A DNA stretch of 19,262 nt from an uncultured Ignavibacteriota bacterium (GTDB lineage Bacteria; Bacteroidota; Ignavibacteria; Tepidaquicellales; Tepidaquicellaceae). The notes beneath the pieces are model-generated. The model did not search any database. It saw only the letters and a program-made list of their open reading frames with translations, and was not told the origin of the DNA. The stretch lies in contig CALGII010000083.1 of the NCBI GenBank assembly GCA_937915485.1, positions 1 to 19,262 on the forward strand. The letters are read 5' to 3'. Positions 8,041 through 15,232 of this stretch are shown here, in pieces (position 1 is the stretch's first letter; each line of letters starts with the position of its first letter). The translations under genes and the position numbers were made by a program.

Positions 8041-8114
8041 TTCCTTGATTGTCATTCCGGCATGCGCGCTCTTTGCGTCCGCCGTGGTGGACTCTCAGCC
8101 GGAATCCATTAACG
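8041..8114 (+). repeat. Dispersed intergenic repeat, copy 1 (GTCATTCC...GGAATCCAT type)
   Basis: Starts TTCCTTGATTGTCATTCCGG and ends CCGGAATCCATTAACG, with an inner near-palindrome GTCCGCCGTGGTGGAC. The outer arms CATTCCGGC and GCCGGAATC are inverted repeats, so the transcript could fold into a long hairpin. Two further copies lie at 8480 and 8556. Such GTCATTCC/GGAATCCA elements recur between genes in many bacteria; this is a non-coding repeat family, not an insertion sequence with its own transposase here. Confidence 0.75.
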
Positions 8115-8479
8115 AAATAATGCGGCAGAACTGTTACACGGAGAAACACAGAGAAGATAATGAGTCACGCAGAGGTAAAAGAGCAAGAGCATTCTGCCAC
8201 TAATTATCACTAATTTTCAAAAAGCACTTGGACACAGATTAAAACAGATTGTCACAGATTACCACTGATTAAGAGCAAGAACTTTTTCTATATCACGCGT
8301 GAAAAAGCGGAAGAAAAGGAAAAGGCGGATTTGTAGAACAGAGATTTTTTTAGATAGAAGAGCAATAAAAACAATTAGCAGTTAGTAATTAGCAATTAAC
8401 AATTAGAGAAAGAGCGGTACAGACAATTAACAATTAGCAATTAGCAGTTAACAATTGGAGCAAGGGCGTTTGTCGCCTC
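8115..8479. repeat. Mosaic of short intergenic repeat modules
   Basis: No gene is supported here. The stretch is built of short modules: ACACGGAGAAACACAGAG-like (8138-8170), a CTAATTATCACTAATTTTC-like piece (8200-8219), repeated CACAGATT/ACAGATT/CTGATT (8232-8270), and strings of AATTAGCAATTAACAATTAG-like ten-mers (8371-8456). Between modules a linker close to AAGAGCAAGAGC recurs at 8179-8190, 8271-8282, 8357-8365, 8409-8416 and 8458-8468. Related modules and linker are found again at 19000-19262, so this is a repeat family of the genome. Confidence 0.7.
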
Positions 8480-8520
8480 GACTGTCATTTCGGCATGATC
8501 TCAGCCGGAATCCATAAACG
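8480..8520 (+). repeat. Dispersed intergenic repeat, copy 2 (short form)
   Basis: Reads ACTGTCATTTCGGCATGATC then TCAGCCGGAATCCATAAACG. It keeps both outer arms of copy 1 but lacks the inner GTCCGCC/GGTGGAC palindrome, which suggests that the inner palindrome is a separable module. Confidence 0.7.
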
Positions 8521-8555
8521 TAACTATACTTCAGAAAAATAAACGGAGCGATAGA

Positions 8556-8622
8556 TTCCTTGATTGTCATTCCCGCGAAAGTACGCTCTATGTATCCGCC
8601 GTGGCGGACAAGGAATCCATAC
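8556..8622 (+). repeat. Dispersed intergenic repeat, copy 3
   Basis: Begins TTCCTTGATTGTCATTCCCG, contains TCCGCCGTGGCGGA (perfect six-base arms) and ends AAGGAATCCATAC. Compared with copy 1, the inner arm has GGCGGA against GGTGGA; both still pair with TCCGCC (G-C against G-T), so the stem is kept. It lies about 150 bases upstream of nhaA; an open frame across it (8560-8778) is not a gene. Confidence 0.75.
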
Positions 8623-8774
8623 TCCTGTGTCATTCCCCGCGCCGGCAGACAACATATTGCAGAATCAGTCTATAAGTTGTTTAAATTGAGGAAAAATGTA
8701 GTTATTTTAAAAATCCAAATTCATTCGGATAAATTTTTTCGGTCAAAACTACGCAACCCCAAAATGTGGACATT

Positions 8775-9932
8775 ATGAAATTGACAAAACTTTTTAAAGA
8801 GTTCTTTGAAAGCGAAAAAGCGGGCGGGCTGACTTTAATTTTTGTTACAATTCTGTCTGTCAGTCTTGCAAATTCTCAATTTCAGACGCATTATATTAAT
8901 TTCTGGAATTTTTATTTTGCCGGTCACAGTATTGTTCATTGGATAAATGACGGACTCATGACCATTTTTTTCCTTTTAATAGGTCTGGAGTTGGAAAGAG
9001 AAATTTACCGCGGAGAACTTTCCAGCATTAAGAATGCATCATTGCCGATTTTTGGCGCCTTAGGCGGTATTCTCATTCCCGCAGGAATATTTTTAGCGCT
9101 GAACTTCGGAACGGATACGCAGTCCGGCGCGGGTATTCCAATGGCGACAGACATAGCGTTTGCTATCGGAATATTGTCTTTACTCGGGAATCGTGTCCCG
9201 GCTTCTCTGAAAATATTCCTGATAGCCTTCGCAGTTATAGATGACCTGAGCGCAATTATTGTAATCGCGGTTTTTTATACGACTTCAATATCGTTTCTGA
9301 ATTTATTTATAGCGCTAATAATTTTTGGAATATTACTCGTTTTAAACAGGCTTAGAGTTTTCAGCCTTATTCCTTATTTAATCGGCGGCGCCGCGATGTG
9401 GTATTTTATGCTGCATTCGGGCGTTCACGCGACGATAACAGGCGTTTTATTGGCGTTTGCAATTCCCTTTGGCAGCGGCGAGGAAAAATCACCTTCTTAT
9501 GTTCTTCAGCATTTCCTTCACAAGCCGGTCGCTTTTATTATTCTTCCTTTATTCGCAATGGCAAATACCTGCATTGCAATCGGAGACAACTGGCAGAATG
9601 CTCTTGGAGAGACTTACAGTTTGGGAATAATCGCGGGACTGGTTATTGGAAAGCCTTTAGGCATTTGGCTCTTTTCTTTTACAGGCGCCGCTTTAGGTCT
9701 TTGCGCGTTACCTTCAGACTTGAAATGGAAAAATATTATTGGAGTTGGATTCTTAGGCGGTATCGGTTTTACGATGTCAATCTTCATTACGCTTCTCGCG
9801 TTTGATGAAGTTGAAATCGTAAACAATTCTAAAATTGCAATAATAGCCGCTTCAATTATTGCGGGGACAATCGGTTTTATATTTCTTAGATTTACACTTA
9901 AAACACAATCGGATATTGACGAAACAACCTGA
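8775..9932 (+). CDS. nhaA: Na+/H+ antiporter NhaA
   Basis: A 385-residue inner-membrane antiporter, the usual NhaA length, exporting Na+ (or Li+) in exchange for protons. From the ATG at 8775, key residues are GIPMATDIAFAIG with Asp126, AVIDDLSAII with the Asp156-Asp157 pair (Asp163/164 in E. coli), GLELERE near residue 70 and GKPLGI with Lys293 (Lys300 in E. coli); the GVHATITGVLLAF segment is also typical. About twelve hydrophobic helices are visible. An in-frame GTG at 8766 would add MDI; ATG is chosen because the following MKLTKLFKEFF fits the family start. There is no clear ribosome site. It stands alone on the plus strand, divergent from rlmN across the repeat zone, with base use like the housekeeping genes. 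Confidence 0.95.
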   Translation: MKLTKLFKEFFESEKAGGLTLIFVTILSVSLANSQFQTHYINFWNFYFAGHSIVHWINDGLMTIFFLLIGLELEREIYRGELSSIKNASLPIFGALGGILIPAGIFLALNFGTDTQSGAGIPMATDIAFAIGILSLLGNRVPASLKIFLIAFAVIDDLSAIIVIAVFYTTSISFLNLFIALIIFGILLVLNRLRVFSLIPYLIGGAAMWYFMLHSGVHATITGVLLAFAIPFGSGEEKSPSYVLQHFLHKPVAFIILPLFAMANTCIAIGDNWQNALGETYSLGIIAGLVIGKPLGIWLFSFTGAALGLCALPSDLKWKNIIGVGFLGGIGFTMSIFITLLAFDEVEIVNNSKIAIIAASIIAGTIGFIFLRFTLKTQSDIDETT

Positions 9933-10161
9933 TGATGAGTAATCAAGATATACTTATTCAAGAAAATTAGTATAAACTATAAACATAAAATTTTTAAAGC
10001 GGATTCCTGCTAAGAATCGTCTATGCTGATTGGAATGATACGTTGACCGGTTCTTGATATTCCTGCATATCGAAAATCCCGCTTCGTAGCGGTACCTGAA
10101 GAAAAATTCAGTGTTTAGTTCAGGACTTATGCCTCAAATCATAATTCGTACATTCTAATAA
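9933..10161. other. Gene-free spacer with a decayed inverted copy of the intergenic repeat
   Basis: No gene or strong terminator is visible after nhaA. At about 9999-10045 the sequence GCGGATTCCTGCTAAGAATC followed by ATGCTGATTGGAATGATACG looks like the reverse complement of the GTCATTCC...GGAATCC repeat found at 8041-8622, with mismatches. The rest has no structure I can name. Confidence 0.45.
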
Positions 10162-10570
10162 AAATGCAATCCGGTTCAACGAAAAAACAAAATCGTTCTA
10201 TGGAAAGACAAAAACGTTCAATGGATTAGTCAAATTGTTTAATGAAAATGACAATCCATTTAATGAAAGTGCAAAATCGTTTAACGAAAGTGCAAAATCG
10301 TTTAATGAAAGTGCAAAATCGTTTAACGAAAGTGCAAAATCGTTTAATGAAAGTGCAAAACCGTTTAATGAAAATGCTAAACCGTTTAACGAAAATGCTA
10401 AACCGATGAATGAAAATACATAATCGTTGAATGAAAATGCAAAATCGATTAACAAAAATGCAAAATCGTTTAATGAAAGTGTCCGTTTGTTCAATGAAAA
10501 TGCATTTTTGTTCAACAAAAGTGCATATTTGTTTAATGAAAACGCATATTTCGGGAACGAAAATGCTTAA
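10162..10570. repeat. 21-bp minisatellite, about 19 units
   Basis: Units of exactly 21 bases follow each other without a register break from about 10162 to 10560, consensus AAAGTGCAAAATCGTTTAATG. The middle units (10267-10350) are nearly identical and alternate TTTAACG and TTTAATG endings, while both flanks drift. Because 21 is a multiple of three, several frames stay open: the plus strand gives FNESAKS repeats interrupted by one TAA at 10423 or so, and the minus strand gives an FIKRFCT-type frame (10226-10603) and an LSLNDFA-type frame (10198-10518). I see no ribosome site, signal peptide or conserved protein in any of these, so I treat the array as non-coding. Confidence 0.9.
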
Positions 10571-10976
10571 AATAAACAAAAAATGCCATTTTCTACAAAA
10601 CACCGCAAATATTTACCCGCTTTAAGTGCAGTAACATAAAAAAAATTCATAAAAATATACAGGAATTGCGGGAAATCAGCATCCATAAATTCCTATTCTC
10701 TCTGAAAATGGTGTTTTTACTTATTAACTCGATTTTCTTCTGAATAAATATTGAAATATACGGAAAAATATATTGCATTATATAATTCAGATTTTTACAT
10801 TCGGAATGAGGGCACTGTTAATTCAGTGAAATTAGATATGAGAAACATCTTTCAAAAAGCATCACCTCTAAAAATAAGGAGTTTTAACCACTTAAATTGA
10901 ACAACTGTATCTGCTGTGAATTTTTGTAAAGTGGAATATTAATAAACACTTTTAAAAATTTAACGGGAACAAAAAA
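10571..10976. other. A/T-rich spacer before the fibronectin III-like gene
   Basis: About 400 bases without a supported open frame. The stretch is A/T-rich with oligo-A and oligo-T runs and must hold the promoter of the gene at 10977, but I could not recognise convincing promoter boxes, an operator or a riboswitch. The minisatellite ends immediately before it. Confidence 0.5.
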
Positions 10977-11594
10977 ATGAAAAAGTACATTGAAAGAGCG
11001 TTAAACGAACTTGAGGCTCTGCATTCGGGAATGCTCGCGAATCCAACCGACTGGACATCAACGCCGGTAAAGGAAACTGACGTGAACACCGAAATTACAA
11101 ACTTGACGACAGCTGGAAACGAAATTACAAATGCTGAAATTGTCGTTTCGGAAAAACGCGCGGCAGGAATCGCGCAAAGCAAGGCGGGCACAAAACTTGC
11201 CGACCAGGTGATTAACCTCGCAATTGGAATATACGCGGATAATCCCGAAAAACTTGTAGAGTATGGTATTAAAACGAGAAAGAAACCGGGCAAGGTTCCT
11301 CCGCCGACGAAAACGCTCGCGTTTAGAATTGAAAACGATTCGGACGGTGAAGGCTTTGAAATACTTATGACGGCAAAAGACGATGTTGCTGATTCATACG
11401 AATGGCAAAAAGGGCAGGGGACGGACCCGAAAGACACATCAACTATTCCTCCGATGTCTTTCTTCAAGCAGACATCAAAAACAGTTTTCATAGATGATGA
11501 AGTCCTGAAAGGCATCCGTTACTTTTATCGCGTGCGCGCTGTAAACCGCAACGGGCAAGGACCTTGGTCCGAACCCGTCAGCAGAGTACAATAG
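10977..11594 (+). CDS. Small protein with C-terminal fibronectin type III-like domain
   Basis: A 205-residue protein. Residues 1-100 are a charged, Ala/Thr/Glu-rich helical region (ERALNELEALHSGMLANP, then repeats of EITNxxTxxxEITNAE) with no signal peptide or membrane helix. A Pro/Lys linker (about 101-112, KKPGKVPPPTK) leads to a beta-rich domain (113-205) ending RYFYRVRAVNRNGQGPWSEP, the classic last strands of a fibronectin type III domain. Such domains usually mediate extracellular adhesion, which is odd for a protein without an export signal; secretion by another route or a cytoplasmic scaffold are both possible. I have a vague memory of similar proteins in FCB-group genomes but cannot name the family. 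It is monocistronic, with a strong terminator downstream, and its base use is close to the housekeeping genes rather than to the following island. Confidence 0.75.
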   Translation: MKKYIERALNELEALHSGMLANPTDWTSTPVKETDVNTEITNLTTAGNEITNAEIVVSEKRAAGIAQSKAGTKLADQVINLAIGIYADNPEKLVEYGIKTRKKPGKVPPPTKTLAFRIENDSDGEGFEILMTAKDDVADSYEWQKGQGTDPKDTSTIPPMSFFKQTSKTVFIDDEVLKGIRYFYRVRAVNRNGQGPWSEPVSRVQ

Positions 11595-11637
11595 CCGTGA
11601 TAAAAATGTTATAGCGATGAAATCTTTATGGCATAGA

Positions 11638-11669
11638 GTCTCTTAAATGAGACCTCCTCTAAGCAAGAG
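11638..11669 (+). other. Two small hairpins in the 3' leader to the terminator
   Basis: GTCTC-TTAAAT-GAGAC (11638-11653) and CTCT/AGAG around TAAGCA (about 11657-11669) precede the main terminator stem, giving three hairpins in a row in the 3' end of the fibronectin III-like transcript. The two small ones are weak and could be chance; they could also protect or process the RNA end. Confidence 0.35.
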
Positions 11670-11670
11670 A

Positions 11671-11702
11671 AACCGCCCGTACTCCCATTCGGGCGGTTTT
11701 TT
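11671..11702 (+). terminator. Strong intrinsic terminator of the fibronectin III-like gene
   Basis: AACCGCCCG and CGGGCGGTT are perfect nine-base arms around a ten-base loop, followed by six T in total. It lies about 75 bases after the stop codon and isolates the defence island from upstream transcription. Confidence 0.92.
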
Positions 11703-11731
11703 ATATTATTATAATAAGTTAATGTATAATC

Positions 11732-11764
11732 TTTGAATCATTTAGATATCATCCTATATTTTTG
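11732..11764 (+). promoter_or_regulatory. Possible Bacteroidota-type promoter of the SIR2-HerA operon
   Basis: TTTG at 11732-11735 and TATTTTTG at 11757-11764 are 21 bases apart, fitting the known Bacteroidota pattern TTTG-N19-21-TAnnTTTG. The site is 37 bases before the SIR2 start codon, after the upstream terminator. The region is very A/T-rich, so a chance match is possible, and the taxon is itself inferred. Confidence 0.4.
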
Positions 11765-11801
11765 TTGAATTATTAAAATCTCAATTATTAATTATAAAAA
11801 T

Positions 11802-13064
11802 ATGAGCAATTATCATGATCCTATTAGACAGATAAAATATTTGAGGCAAACTCTTTCTCAAAATAAAAAACCACTAGGATTTTTTCTTGCTGCAGGTTGT
11901 CCTTTAGCGGTAGATATGACTAAAGATAAAAAACCTCTAATACCAGATATTGCTGGTCTTACGAAATTTGTAAGCGATGAACTCAAGTCGAAAAATAAAA
12001 AGAAAAATACTTATGACTTATTGCTTAATGAATTAAATAAATCAGGCAATCAGAATCCAAACATTGAAGATATTTTAAGTTTTGTTCGAGGACTTAAGCA
12101 AGTTTCAATTGGTGCTATAGAAATAAGAGGATTAACCGAAGAAGATTTGACTGAATTAGAAAAAGCGATTTGTAAAAAAATTGTAAATAAAGTTAATGTT
12201 CTACTTCCAAATCGAAATACACCATATCATCAATTAGCGCAATGGATACATTTGATTGAAAGGAGTGATTCTCCTATAGAGTGTTTTACAACTAATTACG
12301 ATTTACTTACTGAACAAGCATTTGAGGAAACTGGAGTTGCTTACTTTGATGGTTTCGTCGGTTCAAGACAGCCATTTTTTGATTTAAGAGCAATCGAAGA
12401 TTCTTTAATACCTAAACATTGGACTAGATTATGGAAAGTCCATGGATCTATAAATTGGTTTCTTAATTCTAAAAAGGAAGTTTATCGTTCAACGGACGTA
12501 AATGCTAATGATTCTTATATAATCCATCCGTCTCATTTAAAGTATGATCAAAGTAGAAAAATGCCATATTTAGCATTGATAGACCGGCTAAATTCTTTTC
12601 TTAGACAGACATCAGTAGTTCTAATTACTTGTGGGTATTCTTTCAATGACAATCATTTGAATGATACAATTATGAATGCTTTAAAGGCAAATCCAACTGC
12701 AATGGTTATTGCTCTACTATATGATACATATGAATATAAAGACAATATGGGGAAAATAATTCCTCGATACGAAAAAGCATTTTCTTATGCAAAAGATAGA
12801 TTTAATCTTAGTACTTGGACTTTTGATGAAGCGATTATTGGTGGACAACAAGGTAAATGGAAAGTTGCAAATCGTGATAATTTAAAAGAAGAAAATTTAG
12901 CAGGCGCTATTCTTGAAATTTTCGAAAAGATAAAAACAACAGATACTAATAATAAAGATGAAATAATTTATTATCATCAACTTCAACTTGGTGATTTTGC
13001 TAAATTCGGAAATTTTCTTCAAGAATTAATTGGCAATGAACAATTCAAATTAAACGATGAATAA
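11802..13064 (+). CDS. SIR2-family NADase, effector of a SIR2-HerA defence system
   Basis: A 420-residue SIR2-like protein. The nucleotide-binding start is FFLAAGCPLAVDM (28-39) followed by PLIPDIAGLT (45-54), matching the GAGCS...GIPDxxgLT pattern of SIR2 proteins except that the first glycine is alanine. TTNYD (163-167) supplies the conserved Asn165, and KVHGSINW (212-219) the catalytic-type His214; CGYSFNDNHLND (277-288) is the usual C-terminal Rossmann signature. In studied SIR2-HerA (Nezha-type) systems the SIR2 subunit assembles with a HerA ATPase and cleaves NAD+ when phage infects, stopping growth; that role is inferred here from neighbour and motifs. Codon use is A/T-rich, unlike the left genes. 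No Shine-Dalgarno precedes ATG. Its last eight bases overlap herA. Confidence 0.88.
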   Translation: MSNYHDPIRQIKYLRQTLSQNKKPLGFFLAAGCPLAVDMTKDKKPLIPDIAGLTKFVSDELKSKNKKKNTYDLLLNELNKSGNQNPNIEDILSFVRGLKQVSIGAIEIRGLTEEDLTELEKAICKKIVNKVNVLLPNRNTPYHQLAQWIHLIERSDSPIECFTTNYDLLTEQAFEETGVAYFDGFVGSRQPFFDLRAIEDSLIPKHWTRLWKVHGSINWFLNSKKEVYRSTDVNANDSYIIHPSHLKYDQSRKMPYLALIDRLNSFLRQTSVVLITCGYSFNDNHLNDTIMNALKANPTAMVIALLYDTYEYKDNMGKIIPRYEKAFSYAKDRFNLSTWTFDEAIIGGQQGKWKVANRDNLKEENLAGAILEIFEKIKTTDTNNKDEIIYYHQLQLGDFAKFGNFLQELIGNEQFKLNDE

Positions 13065-14970
13065 TAGATCAACATACTTGGGGAATATTCAGGATGTAAA
13101 CGGAACGAAGGTCCTAGTTACACTTGCAAATGAATCATTGTCAGGATTGACGTATGTTAATGGAGAAGGTTATAGGATTGGCCAGATAGGGAGTTTTATG
13201 AAAATACCTATTGGTTATATCGATTTGTTTGGAATAGTGACGCAAGTAGGCGCAAGTTCGGTTCCGGAAAATCAGGTTGAAAATCAACCATATGGAAATC
13301 GTTGGCTTACTATACAACTTATTGGAGAAGGTAAGAGATACGGGAAATTCGAAAGAGGAATTTCTCAATATCCTACTATCGGTGATGAAGTTCATTTGGT
13401 GTCTGAATCTGATCTGAAAAGGATTTACGGTCAGCCTGATAAACCATATTTTGTAAAAGTCGGACATATTGCAGGGGCTGAATCTATATCAGCTTTGGTT
13501 GATGTAAATAAACTTATCACAAGGCATAGCGCTGTAGTAGGAACTACAGGCTCGGGGAAATCTACAACAGTTGCAGGAATTTTATCGGCATTATCAGATT
13601 CAACTAATTATCCTTCAGCACGTATTATAATTCTTGACATACATGGTGAATACAGTCAATCATTTAGAGGGAGAGCAAACATTTTTAAAATCAATGCAGA
13701 CAAGGACCTTGAAACTAAAGAGAATGAATTATATATCCCATTTTGGGCTTTAAATTTCGATGAATTTACTCAAATATGTTTTGGCGATTTTAGCACTGAA
13801 AAAGAAAAAGAAAGGAGTGAGTTAATAGAACGGGTGTTGGCTCAAAAGGAAAAAACACTTTTAAAATATCCGAAGAAAGGTATTTCAAAAGAAACTCTCA
13901 GCGTAGATAATCCGGTACCATTTAGTCTCAATCAACTTTGGTTTGATTTGTGGAACGAAACATTTTATACTTATTATTCTGACAACGGTAAAAAGCCAAT
14001 AAAAGATAATTGGGCATACGAAACCGATGAAACTGGCAAGCCAATAATTGGAAATGCAGATAAAGCACATCCACCTCGTTTTAAACCTGTAAAAAATGTT
14101 GCTGGTGATGCTGAGAAAATTCAATACGGTAATAGTACTTTGAATATTAGAGGACAACTTGAAACTCTTGGCTCAAAACTAAGAATCCCTCGTTATGATT
14201 TTCTTTTTCACCCTGGAAAATATACTCCTGATTTAGATGGTAATGTAACTAATGATATTGATGAATTATTAAAAGAATGGATTGGTAGTAAAAACCCCAT
14301 TACTATTCTTGATTTATCAGGGGTTCCAATTGATATATTAAATACTATCGTTGGAGTGCTATTAAGAGTACTTTACGAAGGTTTGTTTTGGGCCCGACGT
14401 TTATCCCAAGGTGGAAGACATAGGCCTTTATTAGTAGTAATGGAAGAAGCTCATAATTATCTTAATGATAATTTTAAGGGTATAGCGTCAAATGTTGTAC
14501 AAAGAATTGTCAAGGAAGGTAGGAAATATGGGATTGGAGCAATGATTGTAAGCCAGAGACCATCAGAAATAAATTCAACAATCCTTTCTCAATGTGGAAC
14601 TTTTTTTGCTATGAGACTTGCAAATGAAAAAGATCGAAGCAATATCGGTGCTACTTTACCTGATAATTTAGATGGATTAACAAATATGTTGCCTATCTTG
14701 AGAACTGGTGAAGCAATTATTATAGGTGAGTCAGTGAAATTGCCTATGAGAACACTTATAGAAGCGCCACCAAAAGACAAAAGACCAGATAGTCAAGATC
14801 CAATTGTTTATGATGAAATTCCATCAGAAGAATCCTTACAACCGGGTGGTTGGGGTATACCAATGGAGCCAGAACCAAACTACGAAGAATTTATAGAGGT
14901 CTGGAGATCGCAAAACCCATTTCCATCAAGAATTATTAAAGACGATAAATTAAACTATAACAAAAAATGA
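13057..14970 (+). CDS. herA: HerA/DUF87-type hexameric ATPase of the SIR2-HerA system
   Basis: A 637-residue HerA-FtsK ATPase. Residues 1-115 form a beta-rich HAS-barrel-like domain. Walker A is VGTTGSGKST (161-170), an acidic IIILDIHGEYS follows (190-200), Walker B is LLVVMEEAH (458-466) with Glu463-Glu464, and MIVSQRPSEI (497-506) holds the Gln500 sensor; EGRKYGIG (487-494) may hold the arginine finger. A long insert at about 215-400 carries polar, variable sequence. The Pro-rich tail (570-637) ends with a charged stretch. In the known system HerA forms hexamers that organise SIR2 and may act on DNA ends. The start overlaps SIR2 by eight bases and the end overlaps the KTSC gene by ATGA, implying coupled translation and fixed stoichiometry. 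Confidence 0.92.
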   Translation: MNNRSTYLGNIQDVNGTKVLVTLANESLSGLTYVNGEGYRIGQIGSFMKIPIGYIDLFGIVTQVGASSVPENQVENQPYGNRWLTIQLIGEGKRYGKFERGISQYPTIGDEVHLVSESDLKRIYGQPDKPYFVKVGHIAGAESISALVDVNKLITRHSAVVGTTGSGKSTTVAGILSALSDSTNYPSARIIILDIHGEYSQSFRGRANIFKINADKDLETKENELYIPFWALNFDEFTQICFGDFSTEKEKERSELIERVLAQKEKTLLKYPKKGISKETLSVDNPVPFSLNQLWFDLWNETFYTYYSDNGKKPIKDNWAYETDETGKPIIGNADKAHPPRFKPVKNVAGDAEKIQYGNSTLNIRGQLETLGSKLRIPRYDFLFHPGKYTPDLDGNVTNDIDELLKEWIGSKNPITILDLSGVPIDILNTIVGVLLRVLYEGLFWARRLSQGGRHRPLLVVMEEAHNYLNDNFKGIASNVVQRIVKEGRKYGIGAMIVSQRPSEINSTILSQCGTFFAMRLANEKDRSNIGATLPDNLDGLTNMLPILRTGEAIIIGESVKLPMRTLIEAPPKDKRPDSQDPIVYDEIPSEESLQPGGWGIPMEPEPNYEEFIEVWRSQNPFPSRIIKDDKLNYNKK

Positions 14971-15176
14971 AAAGAAAACCAGTAAGTTCATCAAACATTT
15001 CTTCAATCGGATATGACGAAAAGTCAAGAACGCTCGAAGTTGAATTTCATAGTGGCGGTATATACCAATATTTTGATGTACCATCAAATATTTATGACGG
15101 AATAATGAGTGCAGGTTCTAAAGGTCAATATTTCTCGCAACATATTAAAGGATATTTTCGATTTGTTAAGGTCTAA
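14967..15176 (+). CDS. KTSC-domain small protein, third gene of the SIR2-HerA operon
   Basis: A 69-residue protein made entirely of one KTSC-like domain: SSSNISSIGYDEKSRTLEVE (7-26), then FHSGGIYQYFDVP (27-39) and a helix ending in GQYFSQHIKGYFR. This small beta-alpha domain is named after its place at the end of lysyl-tRNA synthetases and also occurs alone in phage and mobile DNA; its activity is not known, and nucleic-acid binding is a guess. Its ATG overlaps the herA stop (ATGA), so it is translated with herA. I do not recall KTSC proteins as a standard part of SIR2-HerA systems; it might be a modulator, an accessory factor or a passenger. Confidence 0.85.
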   Translation: MKRKPVSSSNISSIGYDEKSRTLEVEFHSGGIYQYFDVPSNIYDGIMSAGSKGQYFSQHIKGYFRFVKV

Positions 15177-15232
15177 TTCCAAATATAGTTTTTTTATCTA
15201 TCCGACAAAGTGGAAGATGCTCAGGGAGTATT

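Noticed and set aside
8560..8778. Plus-strand open frame before nhaA
   Set aside because: It runs through the dispersed repeat copy 3 and into the nhaA start in another frame; no recognisable protein.
10235..10423. Plus-strand repeat protein (FNESAKS series)
   Set aside because: It starts at a TTG inside the array, ends at a point-mutation TAA within one unit and continues in frame after it; more likely a repeat passing as a gene.
10162..10570. CRISPR array suggested by the regular repeats
   Set aside because: The repeats are directly adjacent with no unique spacers, the unit is only 21 bases, and no cas genes are present.
10198..10603. Minus-strand frames (106 and 125 codons) rich in LSLNDFA or FIKRFCT repeats
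   Set aside because: They are automatic results of a 21-base period in DNA; no ribosome site, no domain, and they exist in competing frames of the same array.
11590..11801. Attachment-site or target duplication at the island edges
   Set aside because: I found no direct repeat shared between this region and 18026-18150, and there is no integrase gene.
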